DNA of 28,306 nt. Origin: DATKCN01 sp035513175 (GTDB lineage Bacteria > Chloroflexota > Chloroflexia > Thermomicrobiales > CFX8). The stretch is from NCBI GenBank assembly GCA_035513175.1, contig DATKCN010000251.1, positions 1-28,306 on the forward strand, given 5' to 3'. The notes under the pieces are model-generated. The model made no database searches, was not told the DNA's origin, and was given only the letters and a program-made list of their open reading frames with translations. Below, one piece after another: positions 7,383 to 15,481 of the stretch (position 1 is its first letter; each line of letters opens with the position of its first letter). The position numbers were made by a program, and so were the translations under genes.

Positions 7383-9986
7383 TCAGGCGACGACGTGCGC
7401 GCCTGACAGCGCTCCGGTAAACTCGAGCCTAACCGGTCCGCGCGTCACGGTGACGGTCTCCCCCTCGCGGATGTCGCCGGCGAGCAGCTTCATCGCCAGC
7501 GGGTCGAGGACTTCCTTCTGAATCACGCGCTTCAATGGGCGCGCTCCAAATGTCGGATCGTAGCCCCGGTTTGCAATCCACTCGCGCGCCTCGGGCGTCA
7601 TCACCAGCGTAACGTTGCGCTCACGTAGCCGCGCCATCACCCGTTCGAGCTGAATCTCGACGATCTCGCCGATCTGGGAGCGATCGAGCGGGCTGAAGAT
7701 GACGATCTCGTCAATTCGATTCAGGAACTCGGGCCGGAAGTTCGCCCGCAGAGCCTCCATGACGCGCTCGCGAGCGGTGTCGTCGGCGACGCCCGCGACG
7801 AGGTAGCTCGATCCGAGGTTGCTGGTCATGATGATGACGGTGTTGCGGAAATCGACCGTGCGTCCCTGCCCGTCCGTCAGCCGCCCATCGTCGAGCACCT
7901 GCAGCAGGATGTTGAACACCTCCGGATGCGCCTTCTCGATCTCATCGAACAACACGACCGAGTACGGGCGTCGGCGGACCGCCTCAGAAAGCTGACCCCC
8001 TTCCTCGTACCCGACGTAGCCGGGTGGGGCTCCGATCAGCCGCGAGACCGCGTGCCGTTCCATGTACTCGGACATGTCGATGCGCACGATTGCCTGCTCA
8101 TCATCAAACATGAACTCCGCCAGCGCCCGCGCCAGCTCCGTCTTGCCGACGCCGGTGGGACCCAGGAAGATGAACGAGCCCATCGGACGGTTAGGGTCTG
8201 AGAGTCCGGCGCGCGCGCGGCGGATGGCGTTTGAAACCGCCGTAACGGCTTCATCCTGCCCGACGACGCGGGCGTGCAGCCGCTCTTCCATGCGCATGAG
8301 CTTCTCGACCTCGCCTTCCAGCAGCCGGGTGACGGGAATGCCCGTCCAGCGCGCCACAACCTCGGCGATGTCGTCGGCGTCGACCTCTTCTTTCACGAGG
8401 CGGCTGCCGGAATCGAGCGACGCCAGCTCGTGCTCACGTTGCGCGAGCTGCTGTTCGAGCTGTGCGAGTTGGCCGTACTGCAGCTCGGAGGCGCGCCCGT
8501 AGTCGGCAGCGCGTTGGGCGCGATCGATCTCGATACGCGTCTGCTCGATCTGGGCCTTCAGATCAGAGAGCTCCTGGAGAGTGCCGCGCTCCCGCTCCCA
8601 CTGCGCTGTCAGGGCGTTGCGGGACTCCTTCAGGTTCGCCAGCTCGGACTCGAGGTCGTTCAGTCGCTTGCGGGAGGCGTCGTCGCGTTCCTTGCGCAGC
8701 GCCTCGCGCTCGATTTCGAGCTGCATGATGCGCCTGTTCAGTTCGTCCAGCTCGACCGGCATGCTGGTGATCTCCATGCGCAGGCGGGAGGCGGACTCGT
8801 CGACGAGGTCGATCGCCTTGTCCGGCATGAATCGGCCAGTGATATAGCGATCGGATAGCACGGCCGCCGCGACCAGCGCGCTATCGAGGATGCGCACGTT
8901 ATGGTGCACCTCATACCGCTCGCGAAGGCCGCGCAGGATACTGATGGTGTCCTCGACGCTGGGCTCGCCGACCAGCACCGGCTGGAACCGACGCTCGAGG
9001 GCGGCGTCCTTCTCGATGTGCTTACGGTATTCGTCGAGCGTGGTCGCTCCGATGGCGTGCAGCTCGCCACGAGCCAGCATCGGCTTGAGCATGTTGCTGG
9101 CGTCCATCGCGCCCTCGGCGGCGCCCGCGCCGACGACGGTGTGCAGCTCGTCGATGAAGACGACGATCTCTCCTTCGGAGTCCGTGACTTCCTTCAAGAC
9201 GGCCTTCAGCCGCTCCTCGAACTCGCCCCGGAACTTGGCCCCGGCGATCATGCTGGCGAAGTCGAGCGCGATCAGCTTCTTGTCGCGCAGGCCTTCCGGC
9301 ACGTCCCCGCGCACGATGCGCTGCGCCAGTCCCTCGACGATGGCAGTCTTGCCAACGCCCGGCTCGCCGATCAGCACGGGGTTGTTCTTCGTGCGACGAC
9401 TGAGCACCTGGATGACGCGGCGAATCTCGTCATCCCGGCCGATGACGGGATCGACCTTGCCCTGCCGGGCCAGCTCGGTGAGGTCACGCCCGTACTTCTC
9501 GAGCGCTTCGTACCGTCCTTCCGGGCTCTGATCCGTGACACGTTGCGAGCCGCGAATCTGCGTCAGCGATTGCATCACACGCTCGCGAGTTACGCCCAGG
9601 ACCGTCAGCGCGCGGACCGACTCACTGCGCGTCGCGCTGTGCAGGGCCGCCAGGAACAGGTGCTCGGTGCTGACGTACTCATCGCCAAACGCCGTGGCTT
9701 CATCTTCAGCCCGTTGAAGGACGGTGCGCAGGGCGCCACTCAATGTCGGCTCCGCCGAATATTGCAACGTGGCGGCGCGTTCGAGCGCGCCCTCGATGGT
9801 CGTCGACACGTCACGGGGGGCGACGTCCATGCGTTCGAGTACGCGCGGGACGACCCCGCCCGATTGGTTGACGAGGGCATGGAGCAGGTGGTCGACATCT
9901 ATCGTCGCATGCTGGCGCCGCTCGGTCTCCTGTTGCGCAACGACGATCGCCTCCTGCGCCTTTTCAGTGAGACGTCGGGGATTCAT
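7383..9986 (-). CDS. clpB: ATP-dependent disaggregase ClpB
   Basis: Hexameric Hsp100 chaperone that works with DnaK/J to resolubilise aggregated proteins. 867 residues, the normal ClpB length. The order is: Clp_N repeats (about 1-145); NBD1 with Walker A GEPGVGKT (207-214) and Walker B VVFIDE (275-280); the long ClpB-specific coiled-coil middle domain (about 405-530), rich in Glu/Arg/Leu and absent from ClpC and ClpA; and NBD2 with Walker A GPTGVGKT (609-616) and GYVGYEEGG in the substrate-gripping pore loop. The C-terminal domain carries FGARPLKRVIQ. No ClpP-binding IGF/L loop was seen, which fits a disaggregase. The ATG at 9986 overlaps the hspR stop (ATGA), so the pair is co-translated and autoregulated through HspR. 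Confidence 0.98.
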   Translation of the reverse strand: MNPRRLTEKAQEAIVVAQQETERRQHATIDVDHLLHALVNQSGGVVPRVLERMDVAPRDVSTTIEGALERAATLQYSAEPTLSGALRTVLQRAEDEATAFGDEYVSTEHLFLAALHSATRSESVRALTVLGVTRERVMQSLTQIRGSQRVTDQSPEGRYEALEKYGRDLTELARQGKVDPVIGRDDEIRRVIQVLSRRTKNNPVLIGEPGVGKTAIVEGLAQRIVRGDVPEGLRDKKLIALDFASMIAGAKFRGEFEERLKAVLKEVTDSEGEIVVFIDELHTVVGAGAAEGAMDASNMLKPMLARGELHAIGATTLDEYRKHIEKDAALERRFQPVLVGEPSVEDTISILRGLRERYEVHHNVRILDSALVAAAVLSDRYITGRFMPDKAIDLVDESASRLRMEITSMPVELDELNRRIMQLEIEREALRKERDDASRKRLNDLESELANLKESRNALTAQWERERGTLQELSDLKAQIEQTRIEIDRAQRAADYGRASELQYGQLAQLEQQLAQREHELASLDSGSRLVKEEVDADDIAEVVARWTGIPVTRLLEGEVEKLMRMEERLHARVVGQDEAVTAVSNAIRRARAGLSDPNRPMGSFIFLGPTGVGKTELARALAEFMFDDEQAIVRIDMSEYMERHAVSRLIGAPPGYVGYEEGGQLSEAVRRRPYSVVLFDEIEKAHPEVFNILLQVLDDGRLTDGQGRTVDFRNTVIIMTSNLGSSYLVAGVADDTARERVMEALRANFRPEFLNRIDEIVIFSPLDRSQIGEIVEIQLERVMARLRERNVTLVMTPEAREWIANRGYDPTFGARPLKRVIQKEVLDPLAMKLLAGDIREGETVTVTRGPVRLEFTGALSGAHVVA

Positions 9987-10390
9987 CTAGGACCTGTCTT
10001 TCTCTTCACGCGCACTTCAACCGCGACGCGCGCGGGCTGGTCGGCCGCATCGGGCGACGCGCCCATCGCTTCGAGTAGTCCGTCCAACGCGTCGGCGATG
10101 CGGTCGTAATCGTTGCGCTTCCTGGAGCGTAGATCGGACTGGAGGCCGCGAATGTCGTGGGTGAGGCGCAGCGCCATCTGGACGCCTGCCAGATTTACCC
10201 CTCGCTCCTCGACCAGGCTCTTCACCTGCCGCAGGCGGTCGATATCCTCGGCTGAGTACAGTCGCAGATTGCCCGTTGTCCGGGACGGCTCGACAAATCC
10301 CTCGCGCTCGTACTTGCGCAGCGTCTGTGGGTGCAGCTGAAGCAGGCGTGACGCAACGCTGATGACGTACAGTGGCTCGCTGTCACGCAT
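9983..10390 (-). CDS. hspR: Heat-shock repressor HspR (MerR family)
   Basis: Transcriptional repressor of chaperone genes, 135 residues. The N-terminal MerR winged helix is clear: YVISVASRLLQLHPQTLRKYEREGFVEPSRTTGNLRLYS (about 8-46). HspR-specific features follow in ERGVNLAGVQMALRL, then a coiled region and a basic tail KRKTGPR. In Actinobacteria HspR binds HAIR inverted repeats and uses DnaK as co-repressor. Cotranscription with clpB is a known arrangement for the family. The ATG at 10390 is preceded by GGAGG at 10395-10399. Its promoter and a possible operator lie immediately upstream. The gene ends inside the clpB start codon. Confidence 0.95.
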   Translation of the reverse strand: MRDSEPLYVISVASRLLQLHPQTLRKYEREGFVEPSRTTGNLRLYSAEDIDRLRQVKSLVEERGVNLAGVQMALRLTHDIRGLQSDLRSRKRNDYDRIADALDGLLEAMGASPDAADQPARVAVEVRVKRKTGPR

Positions 10391-10418
10391 GCGACCTCCA
10401 GAACGAGCTAGAAAGCAA

Positions 10419-10429
10419 CAACTAAGTTG
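10419..10429. promoter_or_regulatory. Palindrome CAACT-A-AGTTG at the hspR start site, candidate operator
   Basis: A perfect 5-1-5 palindrome occupies about +1 to +11 of the predicted hspR transcript, a natural place for autorepression. It differs from the published actinobacterial HAIR (CTTGAGT-N7-ACTCAAG), so HspR binding here is inference from position only. Confidence 0.45.
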
Positions 10430-10435
10430 ATACGG

Positions 10436-10464
10436 AGTATATCAGAGATTTTCGGTTGGCTCAA
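10436..10464 (-). promoter_or_regulatory. hspR-clpB promoter
   Basis: On the minus strand TTGAGC (10464-10459) and TATACT (10441-10436) are separated by 17 bp. This is one of the best sigma-A-type promoters in the window. The predicted start is near 10429, giving a leader of about 40 nt before the hspR ATG. Confidence 0.75.
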
Positions 10465-10545
10465 TACGATCGCGCGACGCGTCGCGACTGGCCGGGTTAC
10501 GCGCCGGCCGTGTCAGGCGCGGGCTGGTGGGGGAGAGATCTGTCG

Positions 10546-11853
10546 TCAATCGCCGGCAAACGCGGGGGACGCGTCGCGCGCGCGCTCCCGTTCCGCCCGC
10601 CGGGAATCGCGGTTGCCCGGGCCGGCCCACGGGTCGAACGACACCGGGAACGTGCTGCCGTGGCTGATGACCAGCGGAAATGGCTGCGTGCCAGCGGTTG
10701 CGGATAGCAGAGCGGCCGTCTGGCGGGCCGAACGCGCGCCGCTTCGGGAGCGAGCGGGCCGGCGTCGGGGTGGTCCATATGCCATGAGAGCGAAGAGCTT
10801 CTGTAGCTGGAGAGCGATGAACGCCAGCGAGGGCGCCGTTACGGCAACTGTTCCAAGCCAGAACCATGGGGACCATGCTCTGGCGCCGTACAACGCGGGC
10901 GACGCCACGATGCGCGACCCATCGGGTTGATTGGCCACCGTCAGACCGCTTGCATGCACGACAGGCGACTGAACCGGTGGCTGCTCCGCGACAGTTGGAA
11001 ACGTGATCGGGCTGCTCGTCGTCGTGCGGCCGGGAATGGCCAGCGCCTCAAATCCGTGGTCCAACAACGTCTCCGCGTCGGCGTACCACGACTCCCACGT
11101 GCTACCAAGCAATACGACCAGCACGCGCTGACCGTCGATTTCTGCAACCTGCATCAGGCAATATCCGGCCGCATCTGTCACACCCGTCTTGCCGCCGATC
11201 AGACCGGGGTAGACATCCAACAGCCGGTTCGTGTTGAACAGCGAATAGCCGTCGCCGGTGTGCGAGGGGGTGTGGATGGCGGCTGCAATGTCCGGCTGGT
11301 GCGCGAGCGCGTACATCGTCAGCGCGGCAATGTCGCGCGCCGTCGAGAAGTGACCTTCCGCGTCCAGCCCGTGGGGGTTCACCAAACGAGTCTGAGTCAG
11401 CCCCAACTCGGCGACACGCTTGTTCGCGCGCATGATGAAAGCGTCGGGCGAGCCGCCACCGACGACGCGCGCGATTGTCGAAGCAGCGTCGTTGCCGCTG
11501 GGCAGCATGAGCCCATGCAGGAGCGTTTCGAAGCGCAGGGTGTCGCCCGCGACGAGTCCCATGCTGGCCTCGCCGACGAGATCGTCAGGTTCGACGGTCA
11601 TCGGCGTGTCGAGGGTGATCAGTTCCAGCGCGACGAGTGCCGTAAACAGCTTCGTGAGGCTCGCCATCGCGCGCGGCTCGGTTGCGTTCTGCTCGAACAA
11701 CACGTCGCCGGTATGGGCGTCGATGACGATCGCACTCGCGGCGACTATGTCCGGGCTCGCGATGTCATCTGCCGTCGCTGAGGTGTGGGTGAGCGCTAAC
11801 GTAAGTACAATGAGGGAAACCGAGATAGCCACACGCTGGTGAAACAACTGCAT
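10546..11853 (-). CDS. D-alanyl-D-alanine carboxypeptidase (S11, DacF/PBP5-like)
   Basis: Penicillin-binding protein of the S11 family, trimming the terminal D-Ala from peptidoglycan stems outside the membrane. 435 residues from the chosen ATG at 11853, which has GGGGA four bases upstream; the frame extends to a GTG at 11874 with no ribosome binding site. Signal peptide about 1-28 (hydrophobic VAISVSLIVLTLALT, then SATA). Active-site motifs are SLTK (65-68), SGN (119-121) and KTG (222-224). The usual C-terminal beta domain is not obvious. Instead a hydrophobic segment (about 330-358) precedes an Arg/Ser/Ala-rich tail of about 75 residues, suggesting anchoring by a C-terminal membrane helix with a basic cytoplasmic tail. 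Its presence implies a peptidoglycan wall. Confidence 0.9.
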   Translation of the reverse strand: MQLFHQRVAISVSLIVLTLALTHTSATADDIASPDIVAASAIVIDAHTGDVLFEQNATEPRAMASLTKLFTALVALELITLDTPMTVEPDDLVGEASMGLVAGDTLRFETLLHGLMLPSGNDAASTIARVVGGGSPDAFIMRANKRVAELGLTQTRLVNPHGLDAEGHFSTARDIAALTMYALAHQPDIAAAIHTPSHTGDGYSLFNTNRLLDVYPGLIGGKTGVTDAAGYCLMQVAEIDGQRVLVVLLGSTWESWYADAETLLDHGFEALAIPGRTTTSSPITFPTVAEQPPVQSPVVHASGLTVANQPDGSRIVASPALYGARAWSPWFWLGTVAVTAPSLAFIALQLQKLFALMAYGPPRRRPARSRSGARSARQTAALLSATAGTQPFPLVISHGSTFPVSFDPWAGPGNRDSRRAERERARDASPAFAGD

Positions 11854-11903
11854 ACATTCCCCGCTTTGCGCCACGCCGGATTGAAGGCACGGCGTCGCCC
11901 ACC

Positions 11904-11928
11904 GCTGGTAATCACCAGCGTACGTACG
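11904..11928. repeat. Leader hairpin and TACGTAC palindrome upstream of the carboxypeptidase gene
   Basis: GCTGGT (11904-11909) and ACCAGC (11914-11919) form a 6-bp stem with a 4-nt loop. It abuts the 10-bp palindrome CGTACGTACG (11919-11928). A second CTGGT/ACCAG pair lies at 11971-11989. All are in the untranslated leader or promoter of the carboxypeptidase gene. Confidence 0.4.
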
Positions 11929-11979
11929 ATCCAGGAGTCATTTCGTTGCCGTGTCGTTGGGTCGTGACTACTGGTCAAC

Positions 11980-12008
11980 AGTCTACCAGCAGTGGTGTAC
12001 GTACACAA
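11980..12008 (-). promoter_or_regulatory. Promoter of the D-Ala-D-Ala carboxypeptidase gene, overlapping a 12-bp palindrome
   Basis: Minus-strand TTGTGT (12008-12003) and TAGACT (11985-11980) are 17 bp apart. The perfect palindrome GTGTACGTACAC (11995-12006) covers most of the -35 box and part of the spacer, where a bound protein would block polymerase. The leader is about 120 nt. Confidence 0.5.
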
Positions 12009-12021
12009 GAGGCGACGAGGG

Positions 12022-13176
12022 TCATTTTCGACGGTTGCGGCGTTCGATTCTCTCCTCGCGCACCCGTGCCCGCACTTTCGCGTAGGTTGTCTCCAGGTCG
12101 ACGGCGCCGGTAATCTGACCCCGCGTCTCGATCAGAATCAGCTCCGCGCCAGTGGCGTCGAAGCGATTCAGCAGGTCCAGGATCGACTCGCCGTCACTGG
12201 CGCGGGGCATCCCGTCCAACGGGGCCGCGACATCGCCGATCAACCGTTCGGGCCAGAGCCCGCGGGGAACCTTGCGCACTTGTGCCAAACTGACGATGCC
12301 GATGATCCGGCGCTCCGGATCGGCGACCAGGAGTGGACCGTGGACGACCCCCTGCAACACATCGTCGATCGCGTCGTCGATGGTGCGTGTCGCCGCGACG
12401 CGGCTCGAATTCGCGAGACCGGCTTCGTCGATCGTCATCGTGCGGCTGGCCTCGCGCCAGACGGCGCGAGCGTAGCCTTCGCGCCCCTCGCGGTGTACCG
12501 CCCAGAAGGCCAGCACCGTCCAGGCTCCCCAGACGGACAACGGGTTGCCATGCGACAGTAGCACCGCGCCGCTGACGAGCCCGATCAGTGCGATGAAATT
12601 GCCGCAGATCGAGACGACGCGCGTGCCGGTGAGCAGGTCGCCAGTTAGAAACCAGACGAACGCTCGCAGCAGACGTCCTCCATCGAACGGAAACGCCGGA
12701 AGGAGATTGGCGACGCCGAGCGTCAGGTTCATCAGCGCCACGAAGCCAACTGACAGCGACACGATGCGTCCCGCGTCACGCGTCAGCAGCCAGGCAACAC
12801 CGAGGGCAATGCCAAGCGCGAGGCTGGCGAGAGGTCCGGCAGCGGCGACAGACGCTTCCGACCGCGGGCTGTCCGGCGGATAGGAGTCGTCAGTGAGCGC
12901 GCCGAACATGTACGGCTCGATGCGGATAACGCGCCCGCCAACACGCCGCGCAACCCAGACGTGCGCGAGTTCGTGGGTCAGCAGCGATAGCGCACAGGTG
13001 AGCGCGACGGCGAAGGTCGCGATGTACCAGAGCGTTGCGTCAGTCGTCGAGGCAGCGGGGGGAGCGAATGAGTTGGCGGTGATTACGGCAAGGCAGACGG
13101 CAACCACCAGCCACAGCCGGCCGAGTCGAATCGGTATGCCCTGAACGTAGAAATGGATCGGGCGGGACATTGGCAC
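12022..13176 (-). CDS. Site-2 protease family (M50) intramembrane protease with CBS pair
   Basis: Intramembrane zinc metalloprotease, 384 residues. Four to six hydrophobic helices lie within about 20-225. The first zinc motif is HELAH (68-72), with catalytic Glu69; the second is NLLPAFPFDGGR (157-168), with ligand Asp165. Residues after about 245 are soluble and read as a CBS-domain pair (TIDDAIDDVLQGVVHGPLLVADPERRIIGIVSL and the later ESILDLLNRFDATGAELILIE), which in this subfamily senses adenine nucleotides. Group III site-2 proteases of this layout resemble Rv2625c-type and SpoIVFB-like enzymes; substrates are usually membrane-bound regulators. The start is GTG at 13176; an ATG at 13170 is equally possible. 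It lies 81 bp downstream of the c-di-AMP receptor gene and may share its transcript. Confidence 0.92.
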   Translation of the reverse strand: MPMSRPIHFYVQGIPIRLGRLWLVVAVCLAVITANSFAPPAASTTDATLWYIATFAVALTCALSLLTHELAHVWVARRVGGRVIRIEPYMFGALTDDSYPPDSPRSEASVAAAGPLASLALGIALGVAWLLTRDAGRIVSLSVGFVALMNLTLGVANLLPAFPFDGGRLLRAFVWFLTGDLLTGTRVVSICGNFIALIGLVSGAVLLSHGNPLSVWGAWTVLAFWAVHREGREGYARAVWREASRTMTIDEAGLANSSRVAATRTIDDAIDDVLQGVVHGPLLVADPERRIIGIVSLAQVRKVPRGLWPERLIGDVAAPLDGMPRASDGESILDLLNRFDATGAELILIETRGQITGAVDLETTYAKVRARVREERIERRNRRK

Positions 13177-13257
13177 GCGGCTCTCACCAGATCGGATTCA
13201 GTCCCAATGAGACCAGGATCGCTGGAGAAACCGATTTCCCTGGATGCTTATGACGCG

Positions 13258-13542
13258 CTATAGCCGCTGGTACTCCTCCAGATCGAGCACGAACACCGTT
13301 GCGGCGGCGGTCTGGACCTCGCCACTCGTCTCCGCCTGCGAGCGGCTGCGAGCTTCCTGGCGGATTAGATCGAGGACGTGATCGACCTGATCGTCCTGGA
13401 CACCGATCATGATCGTCGTGTTGCCTCGGCGGAGGAATCCGCCAGTGCTGGCGAGACGGGTCGCGCGAAAGTCATTCTCGAGGAGCGCGTCAACGACCGC
13501 GTCAGCGTCCTCGTTCTGCACGACCGCGATAATCAGCTTCAT
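13258..13542 (-). CDS. PII-like cyclic-di-AMP receptor (DarA/PstA, DUF970)
   Basis: Small trimeric PII-like signalling protein, 94 residues. The sequence MKLIIAVVQNEDADAVVDALLENDFRATRLASTGG is close to the DarA/PstA consensus, and ASTGGFLRRGNTT (31-43) is the nucleotide-binding signature. In Firmicutes this family binds c-di-AMP; its targets are unknown. I start at the ATG at 13542, preceded by GAGAGGCGAGAG, because it gives the conserved MKLI N-terminus; an in-frame start at 13563 would add seven residues not typical of the family. A strong promoter lies just upstream. The same-strand site-2 protease gene follows. Confidence 0.9.
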   Translation of the reverse strand: MKLIIAVVQNEDADAVVDALLENDFRATRLASTGGFLRRGNTTIMIGVQDDQVDHVLDLIRQEARSRSQAETSGEVQTAAATVFVLDLEEYQRL

Positions 13543-13590
13543 GTCGCTCTCGCCTCTCAGCACGTGGCTCGTCGATCAGGTCATGCGTGC

Positions 13591-13620
13591 ATTATAGGTG
13601 CGACAGGAAAATGCGGTCAA
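13591..13620 (-). promoter_or_regulatory. Strong promoter for the c-di-AMP receptor gene
   Basis: Minus-strand TTGACC (13620-13615), an 18-bp spacer, then consensus TATAAT (13596-13591). The transcript would begin near 13584, about 42 nt before the ATG at 13542. Confidence 0.7.
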
Positions 13621-13700
13621 CCGCCGGATGGCCGCGTGGCCTTGGGTCTGGCGGGATTGTCGCGAGTAATGATATCGCGGCTCGACGGAAACGACGCGTC

Positions 13701-13729
13701 GTGGCATACGGGACGCGTCGCGTTACACT
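13701..13729 (+). promoter_or_regulatory. Promoter of the FAD monooxygenase gene
   Basis: GTGGCA (13701-13706) and TACACT (13724-13729) are 17 bp apart, 42 bp before the ATG at 13772. Two GACGCGTCG elements (13693-13701 and 13712-13720) flank and enter the spacer, an arrangement that could be a repressor site. Confidence 0.4.
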
Positions 13730-13771
13730 GGCCGGGTTAGCGCGTCAGCCGGGACTGCGGTGAGGAGAGCC

Positions 13772-15481
13772 ATGGAACGGAGCATCAAGACGCGCGCGCT
13801 TATCGTCGGCGCGGGGCCGGTAGGGTTGACACTTGCGACGGATCTCGCGCGGCGGGGCATCGACGCGCTGATCGTCGAGTCGAGGCCGCGTGGCGAGCCG
13901 CCGAGCGTGAAGTGCAATCACGTCGCCGCGCGGTCGATGGAAATCTTCCGGCGGCTCGGTGTCGTGAAGCAGGTGCGGGCCGCCGGGTTGCCGGACGAGT
14001 ATCCGAACGACATCGCGTACCGGACAGCGATGAACGGCCGTGAGCTGACTCGCATCTCAATCCCCAACCGGCTCGAGCGCTATACGGCGACGGGCGGGCC
14101 GGACACGTGGTGGCCGACGCCAGAGCCGCCGCACCGCATCAATCAGATCTTCCTGGAGCCGATTCTGTTCGAGCACGCGGCTGCGCAGCCGCGTGTCACG
14201 ATTCTGAATTGCGCGCGACTCGACAGCTTCGAGCAGGACGATGAGCGTGTCACCGCCCGCATTCGAAACCTCGACACCGGGGCGGAGTCGACCGTCGTCG
14301 CGGAGTTCTTGATTGGATGCGATGGCGCGCGATCCACGGTCCGGCGTGGCATTGGCGCCCGGCTGCAGGGCGACGCGGTGATTCAGCGCGCGCAATCCAG
14401 CTACATCCGCGCTCCTAAGCTGCTCTCGCTGCTGACGACACAGCCCGCTTGGGGCAACGTCTCTCTCAACCCGAGACGCAGCGGGACGGTCTACGCCATC
14501 GATGGGCGCGAAACATGGTTGATTCACAACTACCTGCGCGACGAGGAAGCCGATTTCGACGCTGTCGATCGGGATTGGGCGATTCGCGCCATTCTCGGGG
14601 TAGACGGAGACTTCGATTACGAGGTGATCAGCAACGAGGACTGGTTCGGCCGCCGGCTGGTGTCTGACGCCTTTCGCCGTGGCCGGGCGTTCATTTGTGG
14701 CGACGCGGCGCACCTGTGGGTGCCATACGCGGGCTACGGCATGAATGCCGGGATCGCGGACGCGGCGAACCTCGCGTGGCTTCTTGCGGCGAATCTCAAT
14801 GGCTGGGGAACAGACGCCATCCTCGACGCCCACGAGCGGGAACGACTGCCGATTACCGAGCAGGTGTCGCGCTTCGCCATGAATCACGCGCATGCAATGG
14901 CGAAACAGCGCCGGGCTGTTCCGCCGGAGATTGAGGATGAGACGCCCGAAGGAGAAGCGGCCCGGAGCGCGGTCGCAGAGGCCGCCTACACCCTCAACGT
15001 GCAACAGTACGCCTGCGCCGGTCTGAACTTTGGTTATTACTACGACCGGTCGCCGATCATCGCCTACGACGGCGCGCCGCATCCAACGTACTCGATGGGC
15101 GCGTTCGCGCCGTCAACCGTGCCCGGCTGTCGCACGCACCACGTCTGGCTGCGGGACGGGCGGTCGCTGTACGACGCCATGGGACCCGACTACACGCTGC
15201 TGCGGTTCGACAGAAACACTGACGTGGCGAGATTCGTGGACGCTGCCGGCCGGCGGGGGGTCCCGTTGGCCGTCCTGGATGTCGAGTCCGACGGTGGCTC
15301 GGACGTGTACCGGGAGAAGCTTGTGCTCTCGCGGCCGGATCAGCACGTGGCATGGCGTGGGAATGAGGCTCCGGCTGACCCCGTTGCACTTGTTGACCGA
15401 ATTCGAGGCGCGGCTCATCGGGCTGACGAGTCGCCAACAGGAGGGATGGGTTGTCATGGCTCGCTTGCCAAACGCCGCTGA
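13772..15481 (+). CDS. FAD-dependent aromatic-ring monooxygenase (PheA/TfdB/MhpA-like)
   Basis: Group A flavoprotein hydroxylase using NAD(P)H and O2, 569 residues. The N-terminal dinucleotide-binding motif is VGAGPVGLTLATDLARRG (about 12-29). The FAD/NAD(P)H motif is GCDGARSTVRRGIG, and the second FAD motif is GDAAHLWVPYAGYGMNAGIADAANLAW, with the GD that contacts the FAD ribose. A C-terminal thioredoxin-like region of about 150 residues, typical of phenol hydroxylase and MhpA relatives, includes LLRFDRNTDVARFVDAAGRRGVPLAVLDV. The ATG at 13772 has GAGGAGAG upstream; an in-frame GTG at 13760 is less likely. Substrates are usually phenols or hydroxylated aromatics; which one cannot be told. 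The 3' end overlaps the nitroreductase gene by 26 bp, implying co-expression. Confidence 0.92.
   Translation: MERSIKTRALIVGAGPVGLTLATDLARRGIDALIVESRPRGEPPSVKCNHVAARSMEIFRRLGVVKQVRAAGLPDEYPNDIAYRTAMNGRELTRISIPNRLERYTATGGPDTWWPTPEPPHRINQIFLEPILFEHAAAQPRVTILNCARLDSFEQDDERVTARIRNLDTGAESTVVAEFLIGCDGARSTVRRGIGARLQGDAVIQRAQSSYIRAPKLLSLLTTQPAWGNVSLNPRRSGTVYAIDGRETWLIHNYLRDEEADFDAVDRDWAIRAILGVDGDFDYEVISNEDWFGRRLVSDAFRRGRAFICGDAAHLWVPYAGYGMNAGIADAANLAWLLAANLNGWGTDAILDAHERERLPITEQVSRFAMNHAHAMAKQRRAVPPEIEDETPEGEAARSAVAEAAYTLNVQQYACAGLNFGYYYDRSPIIAYDGAPHPTYSMGAFAPSTVPGCRTHHVWLRDGRSLYDAMGPDYTLLRFDRNTDVARFVDAAGRRGVPLAVLDVESDGGSDVYREKLVLSRPDQHVAWRGNEAPADPVALVDRIRGAAHRADESPTGGMGCHGSLAKRR

Noticed and set aside
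8901..10109. Plus-strand open frame of 402 codons
   Set aside because: Entirely antisense to clpB and hspR; long antisense frames are common opposite conserved GC-rich genes, and the translation shows no domain.
10391..10545. Canonical HAIR operator before hspR
   Set aside because: CTTGAGT-N7-ACTCAAG is not present; only the TTGAG of the -35 box matches a half-site.
14057..15082. Minus-strand open frame of 341 codons
   Set aside because: Antisense to the FAD monooxygenase, whose motifs are unmistakable.
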